Notes: a model not told the origin generated them from the sequence alone. 64,000 nucleotides of DNA from Psychrobacter immobilis (GCF_904846285.1 NZ_CAJHAD010000001.1:310001-374000), one strand, 5' to 3'; shown: positions 43,813-54,375, numbered from the stretch's first letter. Numbers and translations are program-made.

Positions 43813-44616
43813 ATGCTAAAAGACGCGAACCCTGCACCTGCTATGACCTCATCTGTTATGACTACAGCACCTAAGCCTGCAGCGCTATTTTCACGCTTGG
43901 GTGCGTTGCTTCTACTCATTGGGATGGTGGTTACATTTTTTATTAGTCAATTAATCGGCGTGTATATCGCCGGCAAACTGGTATTACCCGCCACTAAAAA
44001 TGCAACTATGGGCGATATTTTCTTTTTTGGTAGTAACGATGGCACAGTGGTCAGTCTTTCTATCATTATTGGTTGTGTATTATTGGTGGCAATCAGCGTC
44101 TTGTTGATTCGTGTGAGAGGCGGAAATGTAAAACAGTATCTGGCGTTAAAGTCATTTTCATGGACAGTCGGTGTCGGCATGCTAGGACTGTTGCTGATAT
44201 TTATGATTGGCAGTCAGGCATTAACTTACCTGCTCGATAAATCGCCATTGGTCTTTGTCGACCCTTTATATCAGTCTGTGAGCTCAGTATGGCTATTGAT
44301 ATTTGCGATGGTGATTGTCGCGCCAATTTATGAAGAGCTTATATTTCGTGGGTTATTGTGGTCGGCTATCGCAGAGCAATTCTCGGACGCAACCTATGCA
44401 GAGCATCGCGGGGCAGTCATCGCTAGCCTAGTGACTAGCGTGATATTTGCGGTTATTCATTTGCAATATGGTCTTTATGAAATCAGCACCATTGTGGTGC
44501 TGGCATTGCTATTTTGCTACGCACGTATTAAGTCGGGCTCGCTAGTGCTGCCGATGTTGCTACATATTCTTAATAATGGAGCAGCTATGTGGCAGTATTT
44601 AGCGCAAGTTGCTTAA
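43813..44616 (+). CDS. CPBP-family intramembrane metalloprotease
   Basis: This 267-residue membrane protein has about six to seven helices. The three motif blocks of the family are present: EELIFRG near residue 176, FAVIH near residue 216, and HILNN near residue 256. These carry the Glu and His metal ligands. Possible roles are in peptide processing or immunity; the substrate is unknown. Confidence 0.85.
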   Translation: MLKDANPAPAMTSSVMTTAPKPAALFSRLGALLLLIGMVVTFFISQLIGVYIAGKLVLPATKNATMGDIFFFGSNDGTVVSLSIIIGCVLLVAISVLLIRVRGGNVKQYLALKSFSWTVGVGMLGLLLIFMIGSQALTYLLDKSPLVFVDPLYQSVSSVWLLIFAMVIVAPIYEELIFRGLLWSAIAEQFSDATYAEHRGAVIASLVTSVIFAVIHLQYGLYEISTIVVLALLFCYARIKSGSLVLPMLLHILNNGAAMWQYLAQVA

Positions 44617-44645
44617 ATGCTTAACTATAAACGGCTAACGCTAAC

Positions 44646-44677
44646 GGCTAATTAGTGAGTGTTTTCACAAATTAGCC
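44646..44677. terminator. Hairpin between the CPBP gene and dusA
   Basis: Arms GGCTAATTAGTGA and TTCACAAATTAGCC pair with one mismatch between convergent genes. No clear U-tract. Confidence 0.4.
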
Positions 44678-44725
44678 ATTCACCAGTTAGCCATTGTTTT
44701 ATGCGAGAAAATTAGTCGCTTATTT

Positions 44726-45697
44726 TCATGCCTCTGGATTTAATACTAAGACTTCGGCAGCGGCTCGTTTAATATCGTCAATCTTCAATTGCGGTTTGCC
44801 ACTCAGTGCCTGTCGCCACCTGCGTGCGCCCATCAAACCTTGGAACAATCCTAAATAGTGCCGCGTCATCGTTGGTAGCGCTTCACCTTTAGCGACTTGT
44901 TCTTCTAAATAAGGATATAGCTTCGCTAAAATATCTGAGCGCTTAGGACTCGGCGCACCCCATAAAATATTGGTTTCTGCCAATAAGTACGGGTTATGAT
45001 AAAACGCCCGTCCAATCATCACCCCATCGATATGCTGCAAATGCGCTTTGATATCAGCAACTGTCTCGATACCACCGTTAATCTCAATATCAAGCGCCGG
45101 GAAGTCTTGTTTAAGCCGGTAAACATCATCATAACGTAAGGGCGGTATTTCGCGATTTTGCTTCGGGCTCAAGCCTTGTAGCCACGCTGTACGAGCATGG
45201 ACAATAAAGCGCGTACAGCCTGCTGCCGCGACTTTTTCAACAAAATCTACCATAAACTCATAACTATCAAAATCATCGATACCAATACGATGCTTGACCG
45301 TCACCGGAATATCGACCGCCGCCTGCATGTGTTTGACCAAATCGGCAACCGTGTGCGGCTCTGCCATGAGGCAAGCGCCAATCTTATTATGTTGGACGCG
45401 ATCAGAGGGACAACCAACGTTGATATTGACCTCATCATAGCCGTGCTGCTGCGCAAACTCAGCGCATTGGGTCATCTCACTAATATCTGCGCCGCCCAGT
45501 TGTAGCACCAGCGGATGTTCAAGCGCATCAAAGCGCAGATGCCGCGCGCGATTACCATGTATCAGCGCACCGGTACTAATCATCTCGGTATAAAGATAAA
45601 CGTGCGGATTAAACAGCCGTGCAAAGTAGCGATAATCTGTCGTAGTCCAATCGATCATGGGCGCAACTGAGAGTCGTTTGTTGGTCATATCAACCAT
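44726..45697 (-). CDS. dusA: tRNA-dihydrouridine(20/20a) synthase DusA
   Basis: This 323-residue FMN-dependent reductase modifies U20 and U20a of tRNA. The catalytic Cys is in VGCPSDRVQ near residue 95, and the N-terminal RLSVAPMIDWT is the DusA signature. MIGRAFYHNP near residue 227 binds FMN phosphate. A second ATG at 45688 is possible; both are close to the signature. Transcribed alone. Confidence 0.94.
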   Translation of the reverse strand: MVDMTNKRLSVAPMIDWTTTDYRYFARLFNPHVYLYTEMISTGALIHGNRARHLRFDALEHPLVLQLGGADISEMTQCAEFAQQHGYDEVNINVGCPSDRVQHNKIGACLMAEPHTVADLVKHMQAAVDIPVTVKHRIGIDDFDSYEFMVDFVEKVAAAGCTRFIVHARTAWLQGLSPKQNREIPPLRYDDVYRLKQDFPALDIEINGGIETVADIKAHLQHIDGVMIGRAFYHNPYLLAETNILWGAPSPKRSDILAKLYPYLEEQVAKGEALPTMTRHYLGLFQGLMGARRWRQALSGKPQLKIDDIKRAAAEVLVLNPEA

Positions 45698-45755
45698 TAG
45701 AATTAAGCCTCGTTATTAAGCATGCATACTTTTCAGTGCATTTTTAAGAATAGTT

Positions 45756-45817
45756 AAAGTGATAATAGATAAAGCGCCATGGTTTGTATGTCCATGACGC
45801 CTTTTTTTTATCACTTT
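45756..45817. terminator. Long hairpin between the MFS gene and dusA
   Basis: Outer arms AAAGTGATAA (45756-45765) and TTATCACTTT (45808-45817) enclose an inner stem GCGCCATGG/CCATGACGC with a U-run on the plus side. It lies downstream of the MFS gene on the minus strand, where the U-tract is weaker. Confidence 0.6.
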
Positions 45818-45902
45818 ATCTATATAGGTTAAATAGTAAAAAAATCAATGCAACAGCCAAATAGAAATAAATTGAATAGTGGTCACATTAAACAGCTATT
45901 CT

Positions 45903-47204
45903 CTAAATTACCTCATCGATTTTTTTGAATTCGGGCAAATTATAAAAATAAATGCCCATGATGATACCAATAAAGCCAATAAAGGCTATATAAAGGGCAG
46001 GCGAAAAACTGATATATAAAGTGGCATAACCAAGCCCAAAAGGCACTAAGACTCCGACAATACCGTAAGCGACATTATAACAAAGCGCCATGCCAGTAAG
46101 TCGCACATTGGTTGGAAATAATTGCACCAAGATGGCCGGTACCATGCCAACAATACCAGAGCAAAACCCTAACAGCGCATACATGATAAGAATATAATCG
46201 CCACTTGCTTGCAGATGATAAAAGAAGGCAAACATCTGGGCAATCAATAACATAGAACCAATTGCCAACACTTTACCGAAGTTTTGATGATTAGATATAA
46301 GTCCATAAAATACACAGCCAAAAATCATAAATACAATGCCTAGACTGTGTGAAAATCCAAATAAATCATTGTCTAAAGTAAAGCGCAACTCAATTAAATC
46401 AGGTAATAACAGGACAATAACGGTTGTGACACTCGATATAATAAGGGTAAGCAGCAAGCCGATAAAAATAGAATGCTTACAATGCTTAAAGAGTAAGGTA
46501 AAGGGCTTAGCAATATAATCACTTGGTTTTGAGGCTTTCATAGCAATGAAAAACGGCGACTCGTCTATCCAGCGCCATGCCAACAGTGGTAAAACGCTGA
46601 ATATCGCTGCGGCAAAAAATGGTACACGCCAGCCATAGTCAGCCAATTGCTCTGTGGTCATGGAGTTGGTCAGCCAAAGAAAAAAGGCGTTAGAGAATAG
46701 GACACCGACAAAAAAGCTGGCGGTCACATAGCTACAGGCGATTGATAAATATTGACGCGGCACGTGTTCTGAGACAAAAACCCAAGCCAGTGGCACAAAA
46801 AGCCCAAATGCCATCCCTTGTATCAGGCGTAAAATAATAAATAACGCTGGCGCAAACAAGCCCAATTGTGTATAAGTGGGCAAACAAGCCATCGCCAGTA
46901 AGCTAGCTGCGGTCACCAAGATACTGATTAATAGTATCGGTTTACGACCTTTGCTATCTCCATAGCGCCCGAAGATAACGCCGCCAAATGGACGGGCCAA
47001 ATAACCAATGGCAAACAGTCCCAGCCCTTGTATTTTCGCCATCGCCGCGCTGGTATTAGCGGGGAAAAAAGCGGCTGCAATGATATCGGCAAGATATAAA
47101 TAAATCAAAAAATCAAAAAACGCGACTGCGCTGCTAAAGCAGATAAATAGTACGGCATTTCTATCTTTAGAAGACATTAGTGCATATTGAGAACGAGAAG
47201 GCAT
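45903..47204 (-). CDS. MFS transporter, metabolite:H+ symporter type
   Basis: This 433-residue protein has twelve predicted membrane helices. The MFS motif GRYGDSKGRKP lies after helix 2 (near residue 79). The sequence resembles the proline/betaine and dicarboxylate symporter group (ProP/MHS-like), but the substrate cannot be told from sequence. No good Shine-Dalgarno is visible. Monocistronic, with 257 nt to the gene on its left-hand upstream side and a hairpin downstream. Confidence 0.8.
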   Translation of the reverse strand: MPSRSQYALMSSKDRNAVLFICFSSAVAFFDFLIYLYLADIIAAAFFPANTSAAMAKIQGLGLFAIGYLARPFGGVIFGRYGDSKGRKPILLISILVTAASLLAMACLPTYTQLGLFAPALFIILRLIQGMAFGLFVPLAWVFVSEHVPRQYLSIACSYVTASFFVGVLFSNAFFLWLTNSMTTEQLADYGWRVPFFAAAIFSVLPLLAWRWIDESPFFIAMKASKPSDYIAKPFTLLFKHCKHSIFIGLLLTLIISSVTTVIVLLLPDLIELRFTLDNDLFGFSHSLGIVFMIFGCVFYGLISNHQNFGKVLAIGSMLLIAQMFAFFYHLQASGDYILIMYALLGFCSGIVGMVPAILVQLFPTNVRLTGMALCYNVAYGIVGVLVPFGLGYATLYISFSPALYIAFIGFIGIIMGIYFYNLPEFKKIDEVI

Positions 47205-47462
47205 AATAAATCAAGCACCACATAAAGAAGAGTTTATCAAGACGGTTATTATCTAGATAACCGACTATAGTAAAAAACAAGAAACCAGCATAGCTGGATA
47301 ATAATTTGCTGAAGACGTAAAGTTTTGCGCTAAAAAAAACATGAGCGATAATTCATCTATTTAAAATGGCGCGCTGAAGCTTGCTCTGTTTGTTGAAAAG
47401 CTATTTAAAAGTAATTAAATAAGCTCTATCGAATAAAATTTATTCGATAAAGTGTTTGACCC

Positions 47463-49211
47463 TTATAGCAACCAATCAATCGGTAGCCATGACATGATGG
47501 TCAGCCAAACATGGTCACTGATATCAACAAGCGGCTCTGAATCGTAGACCACTTTTTTGCCATCTTCTATTGTATGCCACTGTAAATTGCCGTTTTCTAA
47601 TAACTTTACTTCGTACGCTTGGGTCAACAAGTCATCGCTCAGCGCATCATGTAACTGTTTTGCGAGCTCATCATCATTGATAATCACCCCCATCTCAGTA
47701 TTGATATTAGCGGAGCGCGGGTCGACATTGTATGAGCCGATGAATACTTGATAGTCATCAACGGCAAAAGCTTTTGCATGCAAGCTGGTTGACGACTGGC
47801 TGCGCGCTTTCCATAGCTTGTTTTCACGTTTTTCTTCAGAGGCCGTAGATTTTAGCTCGTAGATTTTTACCCCTGCACGTAGCAGATTAGGACGCCATTG
47901 ACTGTAGCCAGAATGCACGGCGGTCACATCGGTAGCATCAAAAGAGTTGGTCAAAATATTGATTTCAATACCCGATTCTGCCAGCGCTACCAAGGTATTA
48001 ACACCATCTTTGGTGGGTACAAAATAGGATGAGATAATAGTCAGACGCTTGCTTGGGCTACCCAATAGGGTGCGCAGCTGATGCACCAAATTGGTATCCG
48101 CTGGCACAGTTTTGGTCAGTTTTCCGACATCATCACTCAAAAACTGCATGTTCGTCCAGCGAAAGGGCACACGTTTATTGATTAAATCAGTATCAATAGA
48201 CGAATCTTCGATAGCAGTTTTATAGACTTCCAAACTACTTCTGCTATCATTTTTCTCATCACTTCTTAATTTATCTAAGCCCTCTAAAAAGTCAGTGGTT
48301 TTACCTCTATCAAGAGTGGCTAAAGTTTGAATATCAAATGAGATCGGTGCCGACCAGTAGCTGGCAAAGCTGTTATCAATATCGGCGACGACTTTGCCTA
48401 TCAGTAAAACATCTAAATCCGCAAATTGGCTGTTTTTATCGTTACTTAAGTATTCATCGCCAATATTACGCCCACCAATAATGGTAATTTGCTTATCGAA
48501 AATCATGCTTTTATTGTGCATGCGGCGATTGATACGCGGTAAACCAGTTACGAAATTTAAAGTTTGAAATTTACGGTACATCAATGGATTGATAATACGT
48601 ACCGCAATATTAGGGTGGCTGGCAAAACGTAATAGATGTTGATCAAACTTGGCGCTGTTATTAAAATCATCGAGTAACAGGCGCACGATGACCCCGCGCT
48701 CGGCGGCATCCCACAAGTCCTTTAGCATCAGCTGTCCAGCTTGGTCATTATGCCAGATATAATATTGCGCATCGATATTACGGGTGGCCATATTGGTCAA
48801 AATACTGCGTGACGCAAAGGCATTGGCTCCCGTCACAATCGGGTGGTAACCAGATAGATCAGGGTGAATCTCGTTTTGTTCACTAATCGCTGCCACCAAA
48901 TCCGTACTATTGCTTTGAGGATTGATATTTGCGTTATTATCTTGGCTACTATTTTTATTAGCACTGTCTTGATTACTACTGCCTTCTAGAGTAGCAGTTT
49001 GCTGATTATCTGTTTGTTGGCTATCCGCTTGTTGATTAGCGTCCTGTTGGCTATCATTCTGTTGGTATAAAGCGTCAACGCGTGCCGATAATGCTTGGCT
49101 TTCAGGCAAATGTGGCTGTTTTGGCAAAGTTTGGCAGCCACTAAGACTTAAGGTGAGCCCAAGCGTTAAACTCAACGATAAGTTGCTTGGTTCTATACTG
49201 AATATCGACAT
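47463..49211 (-). CDS. Phospholipase D family lipoprotein, ClsC-like
   Basis: This 582-residue protein begins with a signal and lipobox (LSLSGC, Cys near residue 25), so it should be membrane-attached. Two HKD motifs are seen: HNKSMIFD near residue 237 and HAKAFAVD near residue 476. This resembles the cardiolipin synthase ClsC group, which joins phospholipids. An Asn/Gln/Asp/Ser-rich linker of about 65 residues (about 45-110) separates the lipid anchor from the enzyme, unusual for the group. The AGG box lies 10 nt before the ATG. Confidence 0.85.
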   Translation of the reverse strand: MSIFSIEPSNLSLSLTLGLTLSLSGCQTLPKQPHLPESQALSARVDALYQQNDSQQDANQQADSQQTDNQQTATLEGSSNQDSANKNSSQDNNANINPQSNSTDLVAAISEQNEIHPDLSGYHPIVTGANAFASRSILTNMATRNIDAQYYIWHNDQAGQLMLKDLWDAAERGVIVRLLLDDFNNSAKFDQHLLRFASHPNIAVRIINPLMYRKFQTLNFVTGLPRINRRMHNKSMIFDKQITIIGGRNIGDEYLSNDKNSQFADLDVLLIGKVVADIDNSFASYWSAPISFDIQTLATLDRGKTTDFLEGLDKLRSDEKNDSRSSLEVYKTAIEDSSIDTDLINKRVPFRWTNMQFLSDDVGKLTKTVPADTNLVHQLRTLLGSPSKRLTIISSYFVPTKDGVNTLVALAESGIEINILTNSFDATDVTAVHSGYSQWRPNLLRAGVKIYELKSTASEEKRENKLWKARSQSSTSLHAKAFAVDDYQVFIGSYNVDPRSANINTEMGVIINDDELAKQLHDALSDDLLTQAYEVKLLENGNLQWHTIEDGKKVVYDSEPLVDISDHVWLTIMSWLPIDWLL

Positions 49212-49665
49212 AAATGAGCTACCTTCGTGAGCCTGAATATAACGCAGCGCTTGTTAAATGGGGTTGAATTTTTTGGCTATTTTTAGCGATGATAGCACTG
49301 ATAATGTAGCCTATGATAATATCGCTCAAAGCAATATTCAAAGCGCCGCTAAGCTTAGCAGTTGTCGTCATCTGTGCCTATTATAAATACGTTATTTTTG
49401 TTAGATGCCGCGCTTTATTAGCCATGCTGTAAATATCTTCCGGTCATCGTTTGTGCTTGCATTGCACCCTTACAAATGCTTTAACCAGTCTTGGTTGTAA
49501 ATGCTTAAGAATCTTCTTACTAAATAGTATGCAAAAATAATATTTAGCATGGCTTTGAAAGCAGCTGTTTGGAATAAGTTGGCATGCTATGATAACGCGA
49601 ATGAATGGTATTTATAATCAAAAATAAGCCGTATGTTTAATAATAACCCGTGCAATGGAAAACTT
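49212..49665. other. Divergent intergenic region
   Basis: About 450 nt between the phospholipase D gene and metZ, AT-rich, with promoters for both that I cannot place. No SAM or other riboswitch signature is recognised before metZ. Confidence 0.45.
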
Positions 49666-50955
49666 ATGAGTCAGTCGCAAACGCATGATGATAGCAATTT
49701 GAATAAAATAGATCCAAACTGGCGCAGTGACGCGCTCAATTTAGACCTCAATTATGGCATGCAGACCATTGCGGTACGAGCAGGGCAACATCGCACTGAC
49801 GAGGGCGAGCACTCAGAAGCTATTTTTACCACCAGCTCTTATGTGTATGAGTCAGCGGCAGATGCCGCTGCCCACTTTAATGGCGAAAAGTCGGGCAACG
49901 TTTACTCGCGCCATACCAATCCTAGTGTGCGTACCTTTGAGCGGCGTTTGGCAGCACTTGAAAATGGCGAGCGTGCTGTGGCGACTGCCTCAGGCATGGG
50001 CGCAATCTTAACAATGTGCTTAGCCTACTTAAAAGCAGGCGACCACCTGCTTGCTGCCAATCAATTATTTGGCTCATCAATTGGCTTGTTTAATAACTAT
50101 ATGGCAAAGTTCGGCGTTGAAGTTAGCTATGTCGATTGCTTCGATAATGAGGCGTGGGCAAATGCGGTTCAGGCGAATACCAAGGTGATTTATTGCGAAA
50201 GCCCCAGTAATCCGTTGGCACAGATTTGTGATATTGGTTATTTGAGCGAGCTGTGTAAAGCCAATGATATTTTACTGGTCGTTGATAATTGCTTTGCCAC
50301 GCCTGCATTGCAGCGCCCATTAGATTTGGGTGCTGATGTGGTCATTCATTCTGCGACCAAATATTTAGACGGACAAGGTCGGGTATTGGGGGGCGCATTG
50401 GTCGGCAGTGATAAGCTGATGCAAGAGGCATTTACCGTGGTGCGCTCAGGTGGTATCAGCATGAGCCCATTTAACGCGTGGGTCTTTACTAAAGGGCTTG
50501 AGACGCTGAAGTTACGTATGCAAGCGCATTGTCAAAATGCCAATCAAGTGGCAGAATTCTTAGTCAATCATCCTAATGTCAGTACCGTACATTTTTCAGG
50601 ATTAAGCAATCATCCCGCTCACGAATTGGCTACGCGCCAACATCATATGAAAGGTGGTTATGGTGCTATCATGGGCTTTGAAGTTAAGCCGTCGGCTAGC
50701 TCTGATTTAAAGGACTCTGATCCAAAAGCTGCTGCTTGGCATGTGATTGACTCAACGCAAATGCTGTCTATTACCAATAATTTGGGTGATGCCAAGACCA
50801 CGATTACCCATCCAGCGACCACCACCCACTTTCGCCTGACGCCTCAGGCGCGCGCAGAAGCAGGTGTCAACGATAGCCTTATCCGTTTGTCAGTGGGTTT
50901 GGAAGATGTGGAAGATATCATCAAAGATTTGGCGCGTGGTTTAGACAGTTTGTAA
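49666..50955 (+). CDS. metZ: O-succinylhomoserine sulfhydrylase MetZ
   Basis: This 429-residue PLP enzyme forms homocysteine from O-succinylhomoserine and sulfide, in methionine synthesis. The PLP Lys is in HSATKYLDGQGRVLGG near residue 228. The MetB/MetZ signature SGMGAILTM lies near residue 108. The frame is open to 49633; a GGA stands before the ATG at 49666 and the extension lacks any likeness, so 49666 is chosen. No methionine-linked genes lie next to it. Confidence 0.9.
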   Translation: MSQSQTHDDSNLNKIDPNWRSDALNLDLNYGMQTIAVRAGQHRTDEGEHSEAIFTTSSYVYESAADAAAHFNGEKSGNVYSRHTNPSVRTFERRLAALENGERAVATASGMGAILTMCLAYLKAGDHLLAANQLFGSSIGLFNNYMAKFGVEVSYVDCFDNEAWANAVQANTKVIYCESPSNPLAQICDIGYLSELCKANDILLVVDNCFATPALQRPLDLGADVVIHSATKYLDGQGRVLGGALVGSDKLMQEAFTVVRSGGISMSPFNAWVFTKGLETLKLRMQAHCQNANQVAEFLVNHPNVSTVHFSGLSNHPAHELATRQHHMKGGYGAIMGFEVKPSASSDLKDSDPKAAAWHVIDSTQMLSITNNLGDAKTTITHPATTTHFRLTPQARAEAGVNDSLIRLSVGLEDVEDIIKDLARGLDSL

Positions 50956-51034
50956 AGATAACGGTATAATCGCTGTTAGCATTTTATTTTAGTAAAATAC
51001 CAATCATTTATGATTAAAAACAAAAGAGGCAACT

Positions 51035-51364
51035 ATGAATATTCAAGCATTGATGCAACAAGCACAAACGATGCAAAAGAAAGTTGAAGCAAACGTTGAA
51101 AACGCTAAGAAAGAATTGGCCAATAAAGAAGTACACGCCGAAGCGGGCAGTGGTCTAGTAAAAGTAACTATGACGGGTCGTCATGTGGTTAAGCGTTTAA
51201 CCATCGACCCAAGTTTATTGGAAGATGAGCCAGATATGATCGAAGACTTAATCGCTGCTGCGATCAATGATGCGGTGCGTCAAGCAGATGAGCTATATGA
51301 AGAAACCATGGCTGGTGCGACCTCAGGTATGGGTTTACCACCAGGTATGCAAGGTATGTTCTAA
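51035..51364 (+). CDS. ybaB: Nucleoid-associated protein YbaB/EbfC
   Basis: This 109-residue DNA-binding protein has the conserved [14 protein letters not shown] coiled start and [19 protein letters not shown] in the middle. It acts as a dimer on the nucleoid. The AGAGG box lies 5 nt before the ATG. It precedes recR, the usual pairing, with a terminator-like hairpin between. Confidence 0.92.
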   Translation: MNIQALMQQAQTMQKKVEANVENAKKELANKEVHAEAGSGLVKVTMTGRHVVKRLTIDPSLLEDEPDMIEDLIAAAINDAVRQADELYEETMAGATSGMGLPPGMQGMF

Positions 51365-51480
51365 ATAGCTAGATTTCAAGCGCTAAGTTTTTAAAGCCGA
51401 AAATTTTAAAGACTAATTTTTTAAAAACAAAGCCGTTAAATATTAATCTTTTAAGCGCGAAAAACTGCGGATTGAGCACA

Positions 51481-51520
51481 AAAACGGGGTTGTTATCGAC
51501 ATGATACGACCCCATTTTTA
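51481..51520 (+). terminator. Imperfect hairpin between ybaB and recR
   Basis: GGGGT/ACCCC with further pairs on each side and a T-run after. It lies 117 nt after ybaB and 41 nt before recR, so it may reduce readthrough. Confidence 0.6.
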
Positions 51521-51561
51521 TAGCTAAGATTTATAAATTAAGTTAAATAAAGGAAGTTACT

Positions 51562-52155
51562 TTGCTGACAGCCAAATTTGATCAGCTGGTCAAACAGCTG
51601 CGTATTTTGCCGGGCGTGGGGCAAAAAAGTGCCCAACGTATGGCGCTGCATCTACTCACTAAAAAACGTCCCCAAGGCATGGCGCTTGCCCAAGCGCTTG
51701 ATGAGGCGATGCGTGATATCGTCGAATGCCAGCGTTGCCACAGCTTTAGTGATGAGGCGGTTTGTCCATTATGCCAAGACCCAAGGCGTGATGATGGACT
51801 ATTATGCGTGGTGGAAACCGCCGCAGATGTGATGGCTATCGAACAAACGGCAGGCTATCGTGGACGCTACTTTGTGTTAGGTGGTCACTTATCACCGATT
51901 GATGGCATTAGTGCCGATGATTTAAATATTGAGCAGCTGGTCTGGCGTGTCAAACAAGAGCCAGTTGAGGAGTTAATACTGGATACTGGCACCACTGTCG
52001 AAGGGCAGACTACCGCCCACTTTATCAGTGAAGCGGTCAGTCGTCATGTCAATAAAGTGACGCGTTTGGCGCAAGGCGTGCCCATGGGCGGTGAGCTTGA
52101 GTATCTTGATAGTATGACCCTTGGCCAAGCCATGCAAAATCGTTCTTTCTTATAG
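51562..52155 (+). CDS. recR: Recombination protein RecR
   Basis: This 197-residue protein acts with RecF and RecO in daughter-strand gap repair. The helix-hairpin-helix [13 protein letters not shown] lies near residue 15, a zinc finger [16 protein letters not shown] near 54-69, then a TOPRIM domain. The start is a TTG with AGGA 7 nt upstream; the conserved N-terminus starts exactly there. Confidence 0.94.
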   Translation: MLTAKFDQLVKQLRILPGVGQKSAQRMALHLLTKKRPQGMALAQALDEAMRDIVECQRCHSFSDEAVCPLCQDPRRDDGLLCVVETAADVMAIEQTAGYRGRYFVLGGHLSPIDGISADDLNIEQLVWRVKQEPVEELILDTGTTVEGQTTAHFISEAVSRHVNKVTRLAQGVPMGGELEYLDSMTLGQAMQNRSFL

Positions 52156-52303
52156 TATTCTTTATAGTAATTCCATAAATTCTCTATAAAAACCAAGTCT
52201 TGTCCATTTTATTTGATGAAATTGTTATAATTGCTTTCTTATTTATTTTTATTAAGACGCAATTTAGCGTTTTATTTTCTCCTATTTATGCAGGTATCTG
52301 CCC

Positions 52304-53635
52304 GTGTCCAACCATGCTTCAACAGCTCCAGTCGCTGCCACCCAATCAAACCACTCAGACAATTCTACTGCTACTGATGATGAACCTTCAAAGCTATCAA
52401 TTAATAATGAGGTAGCGCCAGCAGATTTGCCGCCAGAGCCGGATATCGATGCGCTATTGGACATTGCTGATGAAGCTGCTGTCACTTGGGTGCGTCAGCA
52501 AGATGGTTTGGCTGAAGTTATCGATGCCTTGGCGACTTGCGGGCGAGTGGCCTTAGATACTGAATTTATCAAGCGCGATACTTATTATCCACGTTTGGCA
52601 TTGGTGCAGCTCAACACTGGCAATCATGTTTATTTATTGGATGCTCCGCAATTGCAATTGGCTGAGCTGTGGCAGGCACTGATGAAAGTAGATGTTGCTA
52701 TTTGGCATGCGTGCGGTGAGGATTTAGGGATTTTTTATCTGCTATCAGGTTGTCCGCCATTGACCAATATCTTTGATACGCAAATTGCCCTATCTTATTT
52801 AACGGGTCAATTACAAATGGGCTATCAGCAGGCGCTTGATGACCAGCTAGATATGCACATTGATAAGGAGCATAGTCAGTCAGATTGGTTGCAACGTCCG
52901 CTATCAGATGAGCAAGAGCAATATGCGATTGATGACGTAAGATTTTTGCCAGCGCTTTATTTGAGCCTTGAGTATGAGTTAAAAAAGAAAGGTTTATACG
53001 ATTATGTATGGGCGGACTGCCAGCTTTATGCTAGTGATTTATATGACGCGCAGCATGTTGAAGACGAGGCGATGTATCTAACGATGGCGGATTATCGTTA
53101 TACCTCTGAGCAAATGGCTATACTACAAGCGGTTGCGACGTGGCGTGAGGAACTGGCGCGTTCTACCAATCAGCCGCGTACCTTTGTGATAAAAAAACAA
53201 GCAGTGCGCGAGATTATCACTGAAAAACCAAACACTATGCGTGAGCTGGCGCATAAGACAACTATGCATCGTAGCATGCTACGCTTATATGGCGACGAGC
53301 TACTGAAAGTAATCAAAGACGCCAAAAACCTGCATCCTGCTGAGCATCCAGACTGTCTATTACCGCCGTATCGCTCAAAAAATAAAGTGCTATCAAAAGC
53401 GGTGCAACAAGCAATAGACGACCAAGCAGAAAAAACCGGCGTACCGGCTAGTGTCTTGATGCGTAAAAAATGGCTAGGGCAATTATATGAAGTGATTGCT
53501 TTTGATAAAGACCTAAGTGAATTACCAGAGGGGCTAAAAGGCTGGCGCAATGACTGGGTGATGCAAACCTTGATTCCGGTGATTCAAGCGCATAAAACCG
53601 AGTTGCAGCAGGGTATGGGTGTCAATGTTCGATAA
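52304..53635 (+). CDS. rnd: Ribonuclease D
   Basis: This 443-residue 3'-5' exonuclease processes tRNA 3' ends. The DEDD active site is seen in LDTEFIKRDTYYP near residue 85 and later DEQEQYAIDDVRFL near residue 200, followed by an HRDC domain and a second helical domain. A 50-residue acidic N-terminal tail is unlike E. coli. The start is GTG, with an AGG 9 nt upstream. The gap to recR (52156-52303) holds the promoter. Confidence 0.9.
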   Translation: MSNHASTAPVAATQSNHSDNSTATDDEPSKLSINNEVAPADLPPEPDIDALLDIADEAAVTWVRQQDGLAEVIDALATCGRVALDTEFIKRDTYYPRLALVQLNTGNHVYLLDAPQLQLAELWQALMKVDVAIWHACGEDLGIFYLLSGCPPLTNIFDTQIALSYLTGQLQMGYQQALDDQLDMHIDKEHSQSDWLQRPLSDEQEQYAIDDVRFLPALYLSLEYELKKKGLYDYVWADCQLYASDLYDAQHVEDEAMYLTMADYRYTSEQMAILQAVATWREELARSTNQPRTFVIKKQAVREIITEKPNTMRELAHKTTMHRSMLRLYGDELLKVIKDAKNLHPAEHPDCLLPPYRSKNKVLSKAVQQAIDDQAEKTGVPASVLMRKKWLGQLYEVIAFDKDLSELPEGLKGWRNDWVMQTLIPVIQAHKTELQQGMGVNVR

Positions 53636-53652
53636 GCAATAAAGATTAGAAT

Positions 53653-54375
53653 TTATAAGTGCTTAAGCTCGCTATGGTTAAACTTTCCATGTTGTAAAAA
53701 ATATTTGGTTTGTGCGGCCACTGTTTTATCGACCAGCATGCCAGTATGAGAGACTGGTAAAATAATGTGATCGGTGGCTGCCTCTATTTTGGTTTCTTCT
53801 ATATATACTGTGCCATCGTGTAGTAGATGTTCTACTGATAGCATGTTGTCTGCCTGACGCAGTTTGCGATTATGATATTGCAGAAACAACTGCCCCAAAC
53901 CGTAAGGGCGATTACCGGCAATTACGCCTAAGGTAAGATGCTCCGGTAAAGGTGCGACGGTGCCATCTAGTGCATCGATGTATGAGCGTCCCACCACAGC
54001 TGGGGTCAAGCGCCAAATATAATCTGCACAAACACTGCCTAAATGCGGTGTCCCAAGTGTCACACAGCGTCCAATTTGCCATTGTGGATATTCATTAACA
54101 AAATTACGAATAATCAAACCACCCAAACTATGACCGACCAAATCTATCGGTTGGTCTGGACGATGATGAGTTTCTAGCCAGTCATTTAGGCGGGCGCTAT
54201 TGGTTTTGATGCTATCACGCATACTACGATAGCCATACTGATGGGTGTCAAATCCTGCTACTTGCAAGCGTTTGGCCAATGGCCGCATAATCCAAGCCGT
54301 TTGATGCAGACCATGAATCAGAATAACGCGGCTTTTTTGTTTAGGTGCTTTTTGTTGCATATCTTTTTGTGTCAT
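53653..54375 (-). CDS. Lipase/esterase-like alpha/beta hydrolase
   Basis: This 240-residue hydrolase has the oxyanion motif VILIHGLHQTAW near residue 19 and the elbow GHSLGG near residue 82. It looks like bacterial triacylglycerol-lipase or palmitoyl-thioesterase-like enzymes. No signal peptide is present, so it is cytoplasmic or anchored by other means. The frame is open to a TTG at 54387; the ATG at 54375 has GGA 8 nt upstream and is preferred. It converges on rnd with only 17 nt between. Confidence 0.8.
   Translation of the reverse strand: MTQKDMQQKAPKQKSRVILIHGLHQTAWIMRPLAKRLQVAGFDTHQYGYRSMRDSIKTNSARLNDWLETHHRPDQPIDLVGHSLGGLIIRNFVNEYPQWQIGRCVTLGTPHLGSVCADYIWRLTPAVVGRSYIDALDGTVAPLPEHLTLGVIAGNRPYGLGQLFLQYHNRKLRQADNMLSVEHLLHDGTVYIEETKIEAATDHIILPVSHTGMLVDKTVAAQTKYFLQHGKFNHSELKHL

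Noticed and set aside
49212..49665. SAM or other riboswitch before metZ
   Set aside because: No conserved core of a known SAM class was seen in the leader.
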